Below, in pieces: positions 38,723 to 46,932 of a stretch of DNA of 64,000 bases. The notes under the pieces are model-generated. The model was not told where the DNA came from. It saw nothing but the letters and a program-made list of their open reading frames with translations, and searched no databases. The stretch comes from Bradyrhizobium semiaridum (GTDB taxonomy: Bacteria; Pseudomonadota; Alphaproteobacteria; Rhizobiales; Xanthobacteraceae). Position 1 is the stretch's first letter. The number at the start of each line of letters is the position of its first letter. The stretch is from the NCBI RefSeq assembly GCF_020329505.1, contig NZ_JAGKJJ010000012.1:62001-126000 (forward strand), in the 5' to 3' direction. Made by a program: the position numbers and the translations under genes.

Positions 38723-40549
38723 TTACGCCACCGCTTCCTTGGCCTTTTCCGCGCGCTTGCGGTCGTTCGGGTCGAGGTGCTTCTTGCGCAGCCGGATCGA
38801 CTTCGGCGTCACCTCGACGAGCTCGTCGTCCTCGATATAGGCGAGCGCCTTTTCCAGGGTCATGCGGATCGGCGGGGTCAGGCGCACCGCCTCGTCCTTC
38901 GAGGTGGTGCGGATGTTGGTGAGCTGCTTGCCCTTGAGCACGTTGATCTCGAGATCATTGTCGCGGGTGTGCTCGCCGACGATCATGCCCTTGTAGACCT
39001 TCCAGCCCGGCTCGATCATCATCGGGCCGCGGTCTTCCAGCTTGAACATCGCATAGGCCACCGCTTCGCCCTGATCGTTGGAGATCAGCACGCCGTTGCG
39101 GCGGCCCTGGATTTCGCCCTTGTAGGCGGCGTAGCCGTGGAAGATGCGGTTCATGATCGCGGTGCCGCGGGTGTCGGTGAGCAGTTCGCCCTGGTAGCCA
39201 ATCAGGCCGCGGGTCGGCGCGTGGAACACCAGCCGCAGGCGGTTGCCGCCGGAGGGGCGCATCTCGATCATCTCGGCCTTGCGCTCGCTCATCTTCTGCA
39301 CGACGACGCCGGAATGTTCCTCGTCGACGTCGATCACGACCTCCTCGATCGGCTCCTGCAATTGGCCGGTGGCCTCGTCCTTCTGCAGCACGACGCGCGG
39401 ACGCGACACCGAGAGCTCGAAACCCTCGCGGCGCATGGTCTCGATCAGGATCGCGAGCTGCAATTCGCCGCGGCCCGACACTTCCATCGAGTCCTTGTCG
39501 GCGGCCTCGACGACGCGCAGCGCGACATTGCCCTCGGCCTCGCGCAGCAGGCGGTCGCGGATCATGCGGCTCGTCACCTTGTCGCCTTCGGTGCCGGCGA
39601 GCGGCGAGTTGTTGACGATGAACGACATCGAGACCGTCGGCGGATCGATCGGCTGCGCCGGCAGCGGCGTCTCGACCGAGGGGTCGCAGAAGGTGTCGGC
39701 GACCGTGCCCTTGGTGAGGCCCGCGATCGCGACGATGTCGCCGGCCTCGGCTTCGTCAAGCGGGGTACGCTCGAGGCCGCGGAAGGCCAGAATCTTGGTC
39801 AGGCGGCCGGTTTCGATCAGCTTGCCGTCTGCGGCGAGCACCTTGACCTGCTGGTTCGGCTTGATCGAGCCGGAGGAGATGCGGCCGGTGATGATGCGGC
39901 CGAGATAGGGGTTGGCTTCGAGGATGGTGCCGATCATGCGGAACGGACCTTCCTCGACCTTCGGCGGCTCGACATGGCGCACGATCAGGTCGAACAGTGG
40001 CTGCATCCCGAGGTCTTTCGGACCTTCCGGGCTGTCGGCCATCCAGCCCTGCTTGGCTGAACCATAGAGAATCGGGAAGTCGAGCTGCTCCTCGGAGGCG
40101 TCGAGCGCCGCGAACAGGTCGAACACCTCGTTGATAACCTCGGTCGGGCGCGCGTCGGGGCGGTCGACCTTGTTGATGACGACGATCGGCTTCAGGCCGA
40201 TCTTGAGCGCCTTCGACACCACGAACTTGGTCTGCGGCAGCGGGCCCTCGGCAGCATCGACCAGCACCAGCGCGCCATCCACCATGTTGAGGATGCGCTC
40301 GACCTCGCCGCCGAAATCGGCGTGGCCGGGGGTGTCGACGATGTTGATCCGAATGTCCTTCCACTGCACCGAGGCGGCTTTCGCCAGAATGGTGATGCCG
40401 CGTTCGCGCTCCAGATCGTTGGAGTCCATGGCGCGTTCGGTGACCTTCTGGTTCTCGCGGAAGGTGCCGGATTGCTGCAGCAGGCGGTCGACGAGGGTGG
40501 TCTTGCCGTGGTCGACGTGGGCGATAATGGCGACGTTACGAAGGTTCAT
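38723..40549 (-). CDS. typA: Translational GTPase TypA/BipA
   Basis: A ribosome-associated GTPase involved in large-subunit assembly and stress adaptation. 608 residues, usual length. G1 AHVDHGKTTL (about 10-19), G2 RGITI, G3 DTPGHADFGGEV (about 72-83), G4 NKVD, then EF-Tu-like domain 2 (GRISSGSIKPNQQV) and the C-terminal TypA domain with VDVDEEHSGVVVQKMSERK. ATG 40549 gives the canonical MNLRNVAIIAHVDHG. It has its own 5' region of about 290 bases in which the preceding operon terminates. Confidence 0.97.
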   Translation of the reverse strand: MNLRNVAIIAHVDHGKTTLVDRLLQQSGTFRENQKVTERAMDSNDLERERGITILAKAASVQWKDIRINIVDTPGHADFGGEVERILNMVDGALVLVDAAEGPLPQTKFVVSKALKIGLKPIVVINKVDRPDARPTEVINEVFDLFAALDASEEQLDFPILYGSAKQGWMADSPEGPKDLGMQPLFDLIVRHVEPPKVEEGPFRMIGTILEANPYLGRIITGRISSGSIKPNQQVKVLAADGKLIETGRLTKILAFRGLERTPLDEAEAGDIVAIAGLTKGTVADTFCDPSVETPLPAQPIDPPTVSMSFIVNNSPLAGTEGDKVTSRMIRDRLLREAEGNVALRVVEAADKDSMEVSGRGELQLAILIETMRREGFELSVSRPRVVLQKDEATGQLQEPIEEVVIDVDEEHSGVVVQKMSERKAEMIEMRPSGGNRLRLVFHAPTRGLIGYQGELLTDTRGTAIMNRIFHGYAAYKGEIQGRRNGVLISNDQGEAVAYAMFKLEDRGPMMIEPGWKVYKGMIVGEHTRDNDLEINVLKGKQLTNIRTTSKDEAVRLTPPIRMTLEKALAYIEDDELVEVTPKSIRLRKKHLDPNDRKRAEKAKEAVA

Positions 40550-40684
40550 GGCTCTTCTTCTGGTCGTGCAAAGGGTCTGAGCGCGATCTTGCCGGACAAC
40601 TAGGCCGGCCGCTCGCTCACGCGGCCCGCGAGGGCCCGGATCACGCTCTCTTACCCAAGAAATTTGACGGGGACGCATCGCCCC

Positions 40685-40714
40685 AAAAAGGAAGCCCGGT
40701 CGTCAGAACCGGGC
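40685..40714 (-). terminator. Probable terminator of the Lgt-like/radical SAM operon
   Basis: On the minus strand GCCCGGT-TCTGACG-ACCGGGC is followed by TTCCTTTTT: a 7-bp GC stem and T-rich tail, 126 bases past the last gene of the operon and upstream of typA. Confidence 0.7.
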
Positions 40715-40840
40715 ACCTCAGCGCGTTGCGGCGCAATATAGTCAGAAATCGCCAAAAAACAATGATTTATTGGCGGTTTGGAGCGCCGATTTTCGGCCGG
40801 AAGCTGGGTTTTGACGGGCTTTTCCGGGTGCGAGCCGGTG

Positions 40841-41093
40841 CTATTTCCGCGTCAGCGCGAACACGATCAGCCCGAGCCCACCTAAGGCAATCAGCATCAC
40901 GATCATGGTGATGGGGCTGCCGCCGCCTCCGCCGCCCATCTTGGCGTTGAGGATGGCGCAGAGGACGCCCGGGATCAGCAAGATGATGCCCACGACCAGC
41001 ATGAAGGCGGTCAGGCAGCCGCTGCGCTGATGCGGGACCTGCCATGACGGGGCCCGGCGGCGGGTCCGGCGGGATCTGGTCGATGTTGCTCAT
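40841..41093 (-). pseudogene. Frameshifted small two-helix membrane protein (third paralogue)
   Basis: ATG 41093 opens MSNIDQIPPDPPPGP; the rest (SWQVPHQRSGCLTAFMLVVG..., stop at 40841) is in another frame with no start codon of its own. One extra base in the GGGG run at 41049-41052 (plus strand) explains the shift. Repaired, it would be about 83 residues: a proline-rich N-terminus, helix 1 with Cys before it and Cys after LLIPGVL, a Gly-rich loop and helix 2. This is the same plan as its two upstream neighbours. A homopolymer sequencing error is possible. Confidence 0.7.
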
Positions 41094-41096
41094 GGA

Positions 41097-41348
41097 TCAG
41101 CCCTTTCGCGGTCTCACCCCCAGCCAGATCAGCCAGGCGCCCGCCAGGCCGACCGCGAAGATCACCAGCAAGATCTTCATGGTGTCAGCGTTGACCGACA
41201 GGCCGGACTTGCCGCTCGCCATCAGCGTGCAGATCGCGGGAAGTAGCAGCACGGCCCCGCCAAGGAACATCAGCATCGACAGGCAGCCTTCCGCTGCGGA
41301 GGCAGGCTTCGCCGGCGGGTCCGGGGGCGTGTGTCCGGCGTCGGTCAT
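41097..41348 (-). CDS. Small two-helix membrane protein (second paralogue)
   Basis: 83 residues: hydrophilic Pro-rich N-terminus (TPPDPPAKP), helix 1 (about 24-44, GCLSMLMFLGGAVLLLPAIC with Cys at both ends), a short polar loop, helix 2 (about 55-76) and a basic end (RPRKG). It shares layout and the G-C...LLLP-x(1-2)-C pattern with the neighbours. The family is unknown to me. Its stop is 3 bases before the ATG of the third paralogue. Confidence 0.75.
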   Translation of the reverse strand: MTDAGHTPPDPPAKPASAAEGCLSMLMFLGGAVLLLPAICTLMASGKSGLSVNADTMKILLVIFAVGLAGAWLIWLGVRPRKG

Positions 41349-41367
41349 GGGATTGCTGGTTCGTCCG

Positions 41368-41649
41368 TCAGCCTTGCGGACCCTTGATCGCGGCGCGGAT
41401 CAGGATCACGCCGCCGAGGCCGACGAACAGGCCGAGCAGGACCAGCGCGGCGAACGCGGGGTCGAAACGGGTCTCACTGATCATGGTGACACCAAAGATC
41501 AGCGCGCAGAGGCCCGGCAGCAGCAGAATGATCCCGAACAGCACCATGAAGGCCGTCGCGCAGCCGTGGCGCTGTCGCGGTGCAGGCAACGGCGGTGTGG
41601 CTCCGGCTGGCGGCGATGGCGGCAGGGTGGGCGGGCTGGTCTCGCTCAT
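41368..41649 (-). CDS. Small two-helix membrane protein (first paralogue)
   Basis: 93 residues: a proline-rich N-terminus (PPTLPPSPPAG), helix 1 (about 30-50, GCATAFMVLFGIILLLPGLC), a loop, helix 2 (about 61-84) and a short polar tail. The start codon overlaps the radical SAM stop codon in an ATGA, showing translational coupling. It might be a membrane partner or scaffold for the radical SAM enzyme; function unknown. Confidence 0.78.
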   Translation of the reverse strand: MSETSPPTLPPSPPAGATPPLPAPRQRHGCATAFMVLFGIILLLPGLCALIFGVTMISETRFDPAFAALVLLGLFVGLGGVILIRAAIKGPQG

Positions 41650-43091
41650 CGCGGTACCTCCTCACGCTGGCGCATCTCGCGATAAGTCTGGCCGGCCAGG
41701 CTGGCGCGGATGCTGTCGATCTTGCCGTCGCGGTAGAACAGATTGTAGGTGTCGAACGGGATGATCGCGCCGCTCTCGGTGACGAAGTGGATGCAGCTGC
41801 GCTTGACGTTGCCGACGCAGAAATTGAAGCGATCGAGAAACTGCACGATGGTGACGCGGAAGACGTTCTCGTAAGTGAGGCCCTGCGGCACCTCGAAACT
41901 CGGCAGGCAGCACAGCAGCTCGCAGACCCGCTCGGAGGTGTTGAGCGGCCCCGACGACAGCGAGAACAGATCGACGAATTTCTCCCGCAGCACCGGATAC
42001 TTCTCAGGGCTGATCGTGTTCGGCATCACCGCAATGAGCTGTTCCTGCGGGATCAGCGACGTCAGCGGCAGCACGTTCTCGCCGTTGCGCAGCCCGTAGC
42101 CGATCGAGATGCTCTCGGGGTTGCAGGGCAGCGGGATCATGTCCTTGTCGCCGAACACGCCGGTCTCGATCACGCGCTGGCGGATCTCCGACAGCATGAT
42201 GCGGTCGGTATTCTTGTCGAAATTCTCGTTGCGGCCGGTATCCTGCACTGGCTGCAGCGTAACGCCGCGGACGCATTTCCATCTCAGGGCATGGCGGACG
42301 ATGTCGCCGATCTCGGCATCGTTGACACCGCGCTTGATGGTCGCGACCAGCGTCGTCGAGACGCCGTGGCGCTCGAGATTTTCCAGCGCCTGCTGGCGGA
42401 TCTTGCGCAGATCCGCGCCGCGCAGATTGACCAGCGCGTCGCGCTTCAGCGAATCGAACTGCAGATAGACTTCCAGCCCGCGTCTGTTCTCGGCGAGTTT
42501 TGCAACGAACTCCGGCTCGCGCGCGATGCGCAGGCCATTGGTGTTGACCATGACATGGCGGATCGGGCGGGCGCGCACCGCGTCGAGGATGGCGAAGAAA
42601 TCCGGATGCAGCGTCGGCTCGCCGCCGGAGATCTGCACGAGATCAGGCTCGCCCTCGCTTGCAACCAGCGCGTCGAGCATCTTCTCGATCTTGGCCAGCG
42701 GCGTGAATTTCGTGCGCGCCGGCGAGGAATCGGCAAAGCACACCGGACAGGTCAGGTTGCAGTGCTCGGTGATCTCGATCAGCGTCAGGCAGGAATGCTG
42801 CTCGTGATCGGGGCACAGGCCGCAGTCGTAGGGACAGCCGAATTCGGTGTGGCGCTGGAAGGCGAGCGGTCGGTCGGCGGGCTTGATGAAATCCTTGCAC
42901 AGCCGCCAATAGGCCGAATCGGTCGACACCAGCGTTGATTGCACGCCGTGCTGCTTGCAGCGCTTCTCGTACCAGACCTCGTTGCCTGATATCTGGATCT
43001 TGGTCGGCACCAGGGTCAGGCAGGCCTCGCAGAGCGATTGGGTCTGACCCCAGAAGATGTAGGGGCGGGCCTTACGCAGCGGCGCGTTCAT
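41646..43091 (-). CDS. Radical SAM enzyme resembling the tetraether-synthase (Tes)/MJ0619 group
   Basis: 481 residues with an unusual number of cysteines. An N-terminal metal-binding segment (CEAC at 21-24, Cys45, Cys65) leads into GCPYDCGLC (86-93) and Cys101. The radical SAM cluster CNLTCPVC (Cys111, 115, 118) and SAM site SGGEPT (155-160) follow. The second half has IPLPCNPES (Cys323), CELLCC (390-395) and NFCVGNVKRSC (425-433), ending GAIIPFDTYNLFY. These positions match the archaeal MJ0619/Tes group, which makes or breaks C-C bonds on lipid chains or methylates pterins. Bacterial function is unproven. It overlaps the Lgt-like gene by 20 bases. Confidence 0.85.
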   Translation of the reverse strand: MNAPLRKARPYIFWGQTQSLCEACLTLVPTKIQISGNEVWYEKRCKQHGVQSTLVSTDSAYWRLCKDFIKPADRPLAFQRHTEFGCPYDCGLCPDHEQHSCLTLIEITEHCNLTCPVCFADSSPARTKFTPLAKIEKMLDALVASEGEPDLVQISGGEPTLHPDFFAILDAVRARPIRHVMVNTNGLRIAREPEFVAKLAENRRGLEVYLQFDSLKRDALVNLRGADLRKIRQQALENLERHGVSTTLVATIKRGVNDAEIGDIVRHALRWKCVRGVTLQPVQDTGRNENFDKNTDRIMLSEIRQRVIETGVFGDKDMIPLPCNPESISIGYGLRNGENVLPLTSLIPQEQLIAVMPNTISPEKYPVLREKFVDLFSLSSGPLNTSERVCELLCCLPSFEVPQGLTYENVFRVTIVQFLDRFNFCVGNVKRSCIHFVTESGAIIPFDTYNLFYRDGKIDSIRASLAGQTYREMRQREEVPR

Positions 43092-43791
43092 GCTTCAAAC
43101 TCACATTTGGCGCCGTCGCCAGCATGACGGCGGCGTAGACCATGACAAACAGCGACAGCAGGTGGAACAGCGAGAACGGCCCGATCAGCGCACCATAGGG
43201 CTTGATGAATTCCCAGATGAAGCGCTGCAGCCCGTAGAACAACAGGACGAGGTAGAATCCATTGGTTACGATGGCGGCGTTGCGGTTCAACACCGCCCAG
43301 ACGTAGAAGACGGCGAATGCCGCCATCGCCAGGCTTTCGTAGAGCTGCACCGGATGGCGCAGGATGCCGTCGCCGAAATCGTGGCCCCAGGGCAATGCGG
43401 TCGGCGTGCCGTAGGTGAAGTCGTCGAGCCCGGCGAAGTAGCAGCCGAGCCGGCCGACCGCGACGCCGAGGGCAAGCGGCAGCGCAAACCGCGCGCCGGT
43501 GCGCAGCGAAATGCCGTGCAGCCATTTGTAGAGCTCGATCGCGATGATGCCGCCGGCCAGCGCGCCCTCCACCGAGCGGGCGATGCCTGATATGCCCGAC
43601 AGCCACAGGTTCAGCGTGCCGAAGATGTAAGCCCCGATCCCGGCGCCGAACACCAGCGCGGCGATGTAGGAGAGTTCGAACGATTGCTTGGGGAATTGCA
43701 GGGAACGCACCCGCGACAGCCACCACATGGCAGCTCCCGCGGCGCACCATGCAGCGACGTCGAAGACGGCGTGAAGTTCAGCCCCGCTCAT
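43072..43791 (-). CDS. Prolipoprotein diacylglyceryl transferase (Lgt) family-like membrane protein
   Basis: 239 residues with about seven helices. The C-terminal Lgt signature is well kept: HPVQLYES (146-153), then a helix with LQRFIWEFIKP (about 188-198). The classic Lgt motif GRxGNFxNxE is altered to GRLGCYFAGLDD (113-124), so both Asn and the Glu are changed. True Lgt transfers diacylglyceryl from phosphatidylglycerol to lipoproteins; this relative may bind the same lipid but do different chemistry. It is shorter than normal Lgt (about 280-290). First gene of the operon with the radical SAM enzyme. The essential lgt should be elsewhere. Confidence 0.8.
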   Translation of the reverse strand: MSGAELHAVFDVAAWCAAGAAMWWLSRVRSLQFPKQSFELSYIAALVFGAGIGAYIFGTLNLWLSGISGIARSVEGALAGGIIAIELYKWLHGISLRTGARFALPLALGVAVGRLGCYFAGLDDFTYGTPTALPWGHDFGDGILRHPVQLYESLAMAAFAVFYVWAVLNRNAAIVTNGFYLVLLFYGLQRFIWEFIKPYGALIGPFSLFHLLSLFVMVYAAVMLATAPNVSLKHERAAA

Positions 43792-43837
43792 GAGGCGAGT
43801 GTAGCGTGGATTTCGCGGAGCGCGATAATTTCTCCCT

Positions 43838-43965
43838 CTTGCCTTTCTTACGGGGAGAGGGGCTCTATCCGCAAAAACTGCAAGCAGTGAGTCGGCGGAG
43901 ACTTCCCCTCACCCGGATTGCATCTGCGATACAATCCGACCTCTCCCCGCAGGCGGGGAGAGGTG
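43838..43965. repeat. Family C repeat, copy C3
   Basis: ACGGGGAGAGGGGCT on the left; on the right CCCTCACCC, an imperfect hairpin GGATTGCATC/GATACAATCC, then GACCTCTCCCCGC..GCGGGGAGAGG. It lies between the formate dehydrogenase end and the Lgt-like gene start. Confidence 0.75.
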
Positions 43966-43989
43966 AAGCTGGCAGCCCGCCTGCAGCCG

Positions 43990-46896
43990 TTACTCCGCCG
44001 CCGAGCGGAATTCGGCCTTCTCGGCGCGGACAGCGCAGAACTTGAATTCCGGAATCTTGCCGAACGGATCGAGCGCCGGATTGGTCAGGAGGTTCGCGGC
44101 GGCCTCGGCGTAGCAGAACGGCATGAACACCATGTTCTCGGGGACGTCGCGGTCGGCGCGTACCTTGACCTCGACCGCGCCGCGGCGGGTCTCGAGGCGG
44201 ATGAAGTCGCCGGGGGCGAGGCCCTTCTTGCGCATGTCCTTCGGCGTCATGAACGCGACCGCCTCGGGCTCGATCTGGTCGAGCACCTGCGCACGCCGCG
44301 TCATCGAGCCGGTGTGCCAATGTTCGAGCACGCGCCCGGTCGACAGCACCATCGGATACTCATCGTCGGGCAGCTCGTCCGGCGGGATCACCTTGGCCGG
44401 CACGATCTTGCCGCGGCCGCTCGCGGTCGGGAAGCCGGTGGTGAAGATGATCTCGTTGCCCGGCTTGTCCGGATCGTCGACCGGGTAGGTCACCGCGCCC
44501 TCGCGCACCAGCCGCTCCCACGTGATGTTCTTCAACGACGGCATCAACTCGGCCATCTCGGTGAAGACCTCGCCGGGCCCGGCATAATTCCAGGGCAGTC
44601 CCATCCGCTTGCCGATCTCCTGAATGATCCAGAGATCCTGCCGTGCATCGCCCGGCGGCTTGATCACCTCGCGCGCCAGCTGGACGCGGCGGTCGGTGTT
44701 GGTGAACGAGCCGGACTTTTCCGCGAACGCCGAGGCCGGCAGGATGACGTCGGCATGGAACGCGGTCTCGGTGACGAACAGGTCCTGCACGACGAGATGA
44801 TCCAGCTTGGCCAGCGCCTCGCGGGCGTGCTGCAGATCCGGGTCGGACATCGCGGGATTCTCGCCCTCGACATACATGCCGTGGATATCGCCGGCGTGGA
44901 TCGCGTTCATGATCTCGACCACCGTCAGCCCGCGCACCGGATCGAGCTCCTGGCCCCACAGTTTCTCAAAGGCGCCGCGCATGTCGTCGCGGCCGACCGG
45001 CTGATAGTCCGGCAGGAACATCGGGATCAGGCCGGCGTCGGAGGCGCCCTGCACGTTGTTCTGGCCGCGCAGCGGATGCAGCCCGGTGCCGGGACGGCCG
45101 ACCTGGCCGGTGATCAGCGCCAGCGCGATCAGGCAGCGCGCATTGTCGGTGCCGTGGACATGCTGGCTGATGCCCATGCCCCAGAAGATGATCGACGATT
45201 TCGCCCGCGCATAGGTTCGCGCGACCTCGCGCAGGGTTTCCGCCGGGACGCCGCAGATCGCCGCCATCTTCTCCGGCGGGAATTCCTTGATCTTTTCCTT
45301 CAGCTCCTCGTAGCCCTCGGTATAGCCGGCGATGTACTGCTCGTCGGTCAGGCCTTCGGTGATGATGGTGTGGATCATCGCGTTCAGCATCGCGACGTCA
45401 GAGCCGGGCTTGAACTGCAGATGCGCCGTCGCGTGGCGAGATAGCGTCTGCTTGCGCGGGTCCATCACGAAGAGCTTGGCGCCGCGCTTGGCGGCGTTCT
45501 TGATGAAGGTCGCGGCGACCGGATGGTTCACGGTTGGATTGGCGCCGATCACCCAGATCACTTCCGCGTCGGCCGCGGCCGCGAACGGCGCCGACACCGC
45601 GCCGGAACTCAAGCCTTCGAACAGCGCCGCCACCGACGAGGCGTGGCACAGCCGCGTGCAATGGTCGACATTGTTGGAGCCGAAGCCGGTGCGCACCAGC
45701 TTCTGGAACAGATAGGCTTCCTCGTTGGAGCCCTTGGCCGAACCGAAGCCGGCCAGCGCCTTGGCGCCCTTCTCGTCGCGGATCTTCTTCAGGCCGTTGG
45801 CCGCGAGATCCAGCGCCTCGTCCCACGTCGCCTCGCGGAAATGGGTGTAGGGATTGGCCGGATCGACCTGGTCGTTGGCATCCTTCTTGACGCCGGGCAG
45901 CCGCACCAGCGGCTTGGTCAGGCGGTTGGGGTGATGAATGTAGTCGAAGCCGAAGCGGCCCTTGACGCAGAGGCGGTTGTGGTTGGCGGGGCCATCGCGG
46001 CCTTCCGCATAGATCACCTTCTCGTCCTTGACCTCATAGGTGACCTGGCAGCCGACGCCGCAATACGGGCACAGCGAGTCCACCTTGCGGTCGGGATAGG
46101 TGACGCGGGTCTGCTGGTCGTCGAGCATCACCGCCGGCATCAGCGCGCCGGTCGGGCAGGCCTGCACGCATTCGCCGCAGGCAACGCAGGTCGACTCGCC
46201 CATCGGGTCGTCGAAGTCGAACACGATCTTGGCGCCGTGATTCCGGTAGGCCATGCCGATGACGTCGTTGACCTGCACCTCGCGGCAGGCCCGCACGCAC
46301 AGGCCGCACTGGATGCAGGCGTCGAGATTGACGCGCATCGCCGGGTGGCTGGCGTCGGTTTCCCAGCGTTGGGCTGCGGGGAAGCGGCTTTCGGTGACAC
46401 CGGTCTTCTCGGCCCAGTGCCAGAATTTCGAATCCGGATCGTGCGAGGTCTCGCGCGCCGGCTGATCGGCGACGAGCAGCTCCATCACCATCTTCTGCGC
46501 CGCGACCGCGCGCTGGCTGGCCGATTTCACCTTCATGCCGACCGTTGGCGTTCGCTTGCAGGACGCCGCCAGCACGCGCTCGCCTTCGATCTCGACCATG
46601 CAGGCGCGGCAATTGCCGTCCGGCCGGTAGTCCGGCGCGGGTGAGTAGCAGAGATGCGGGATTTCGGTGCCCTGGCGCTTGGCGACCTGCCAGATGGTTT
46701 CGCCGGCGCGCGCTGCGACCTGCTGCCCGTCGAGCTCGAACTGAATCATCTGGGGCCCGCCGCCGGTCCCGCCGACCTTGCCGATCGGCTCGCTGTGCGT
46801 GACGGTGACACGGCCGTCGGGGACGTTGTTTCCTCCGGCCGCGCCCTTGGCGTCGTGGCCGTAGCCCTGCGGCGGAGAGTTCTGCTCGTTGCTCAT
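43990..46896 (-). CDS. fdhA: NAD-dependent formate dehydrogenase alpha subunit (Mo/W)
   Basis: Oxidises formate to CO2 in the cytoplasm, passing electrons to the NAD subunit. 968 residues. N-terminal NuoG-like region: [2Fe-2S] (HLCYSPAP..GNCRAC, about 80-100), then a two-cluster ferredoxin (CIQCGLCVRAC and CVACGECVQACP, about 193-250). The catalytic domain begins with CPYCGVGC; the metal ligand is Cys in HCTRLCHAS, not selenocysteine (codon TGC). The last 120 residues form the pterin-binding domain. Length and composition fit the FDH1 type of methylotrophs. It is 36 bases downstream of the beta subunit gene. Confidence 0.95.
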   Translation of the reverse strand: MSNEQNSPPQGYGHDAKGAAGGNNVPDGRVTVTHSEPIGKVGGTGGGPQMIQFELDGQQVAARAGETIWQVAKRQGTEIPHLCYSPAPDYRPDGNCRACMVEIEGERVLAASCKRTPTVGMKVKSASQRAVAAQKMVMELLVADQPARETSHDPDSKFWHWAEKTGVTESRFPAAQRWETDASHPAMRVNLDACIQCGLCVRACREVQVNDVIGMAYRNHGAKIVFDFDDPMGESTCVACGECVQACPTGALMPAVMLDDQQTRVTYPDRKVDSLCPYCGVGCQVTYEVKDEKVIYAEGRDGPANHNRLCVKGRFGFDYIHHPNRLTKPLVRLPGVKKDANDQVDPANPYTHFREATWDEALDLAANGLKKIRDEKGAKALAGFGSAKGSNEEAYLFQKLVRTGFGSNNVDHCTRLCHASSVAALFEGLSSGAVSAPFAAAADAEVIWVIGANPTVNHPVAATFIKNAAKRGAKLFVMDPRKQTLSRHATAHLQFKPGSDVAMLNAMIHTIITEGLTDEQYIAGYTEGYEELKEKIKEFPPEKMAAICGVPAETLREVARTYARAKSSIIFWGMGISQHVHGTDNARCLIALALITGQVGRPGTGLHPLRGQNNVQGASDAGLIPMFLPDYQPVGRDDMRGAFEKLWGQELDPVRGLTVVEIMNAIHAGDIHGMYVEGENPAMSDPDLQHAREALAKLDHLVVQDLFVTETAFHADVILPASAFAEKSGSFTNTDRRVQLAREVIKPPGDARQDLWIIQEIGKRMGLPWNYAGPGEVFTEMAELMPSLKNITWERLVREGAVTYPVDDPDKPGNEIIFTTGFPTASGRGKIVPAKVIPPDELPDDEYPMVLSTGRVLEHWHTGSMTRRAQVLDQIEPEAVAFMTPKDMRKKGLAPGDFIRLETRRGAVEVKVRADRDVPENMVFMPFCYAEAAANLLTNPALDPFGKIPEFKFCAVRAEKAEFRSAAE

Positions 46897-46932
46897 ACCG
46901 ATCCTCGTCGAAATTCGTCCTGCCCGGTCCGC

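Noticed and set aside
41097..41649. Lipoproteins in the radical SAM operon
   Set aside because: The Gly-Cys sites lack a lipobox (small residues at -3 and -1 after a hydrophobic signal); the Cys lies before, not after, the helix.
43918..46644. Two long plus-strand frames opposite formate dehydrogenase
   Set aside because: Each is Arg/His/Asp-rich without domains; fdhA on the other strand is certain.
43990..46896. Selenocysteine in formate dehydrogenase
   Set aside because: The active-site position is a Cys codon in HCTRLCHAS, with no in-frame TGA in the gene.
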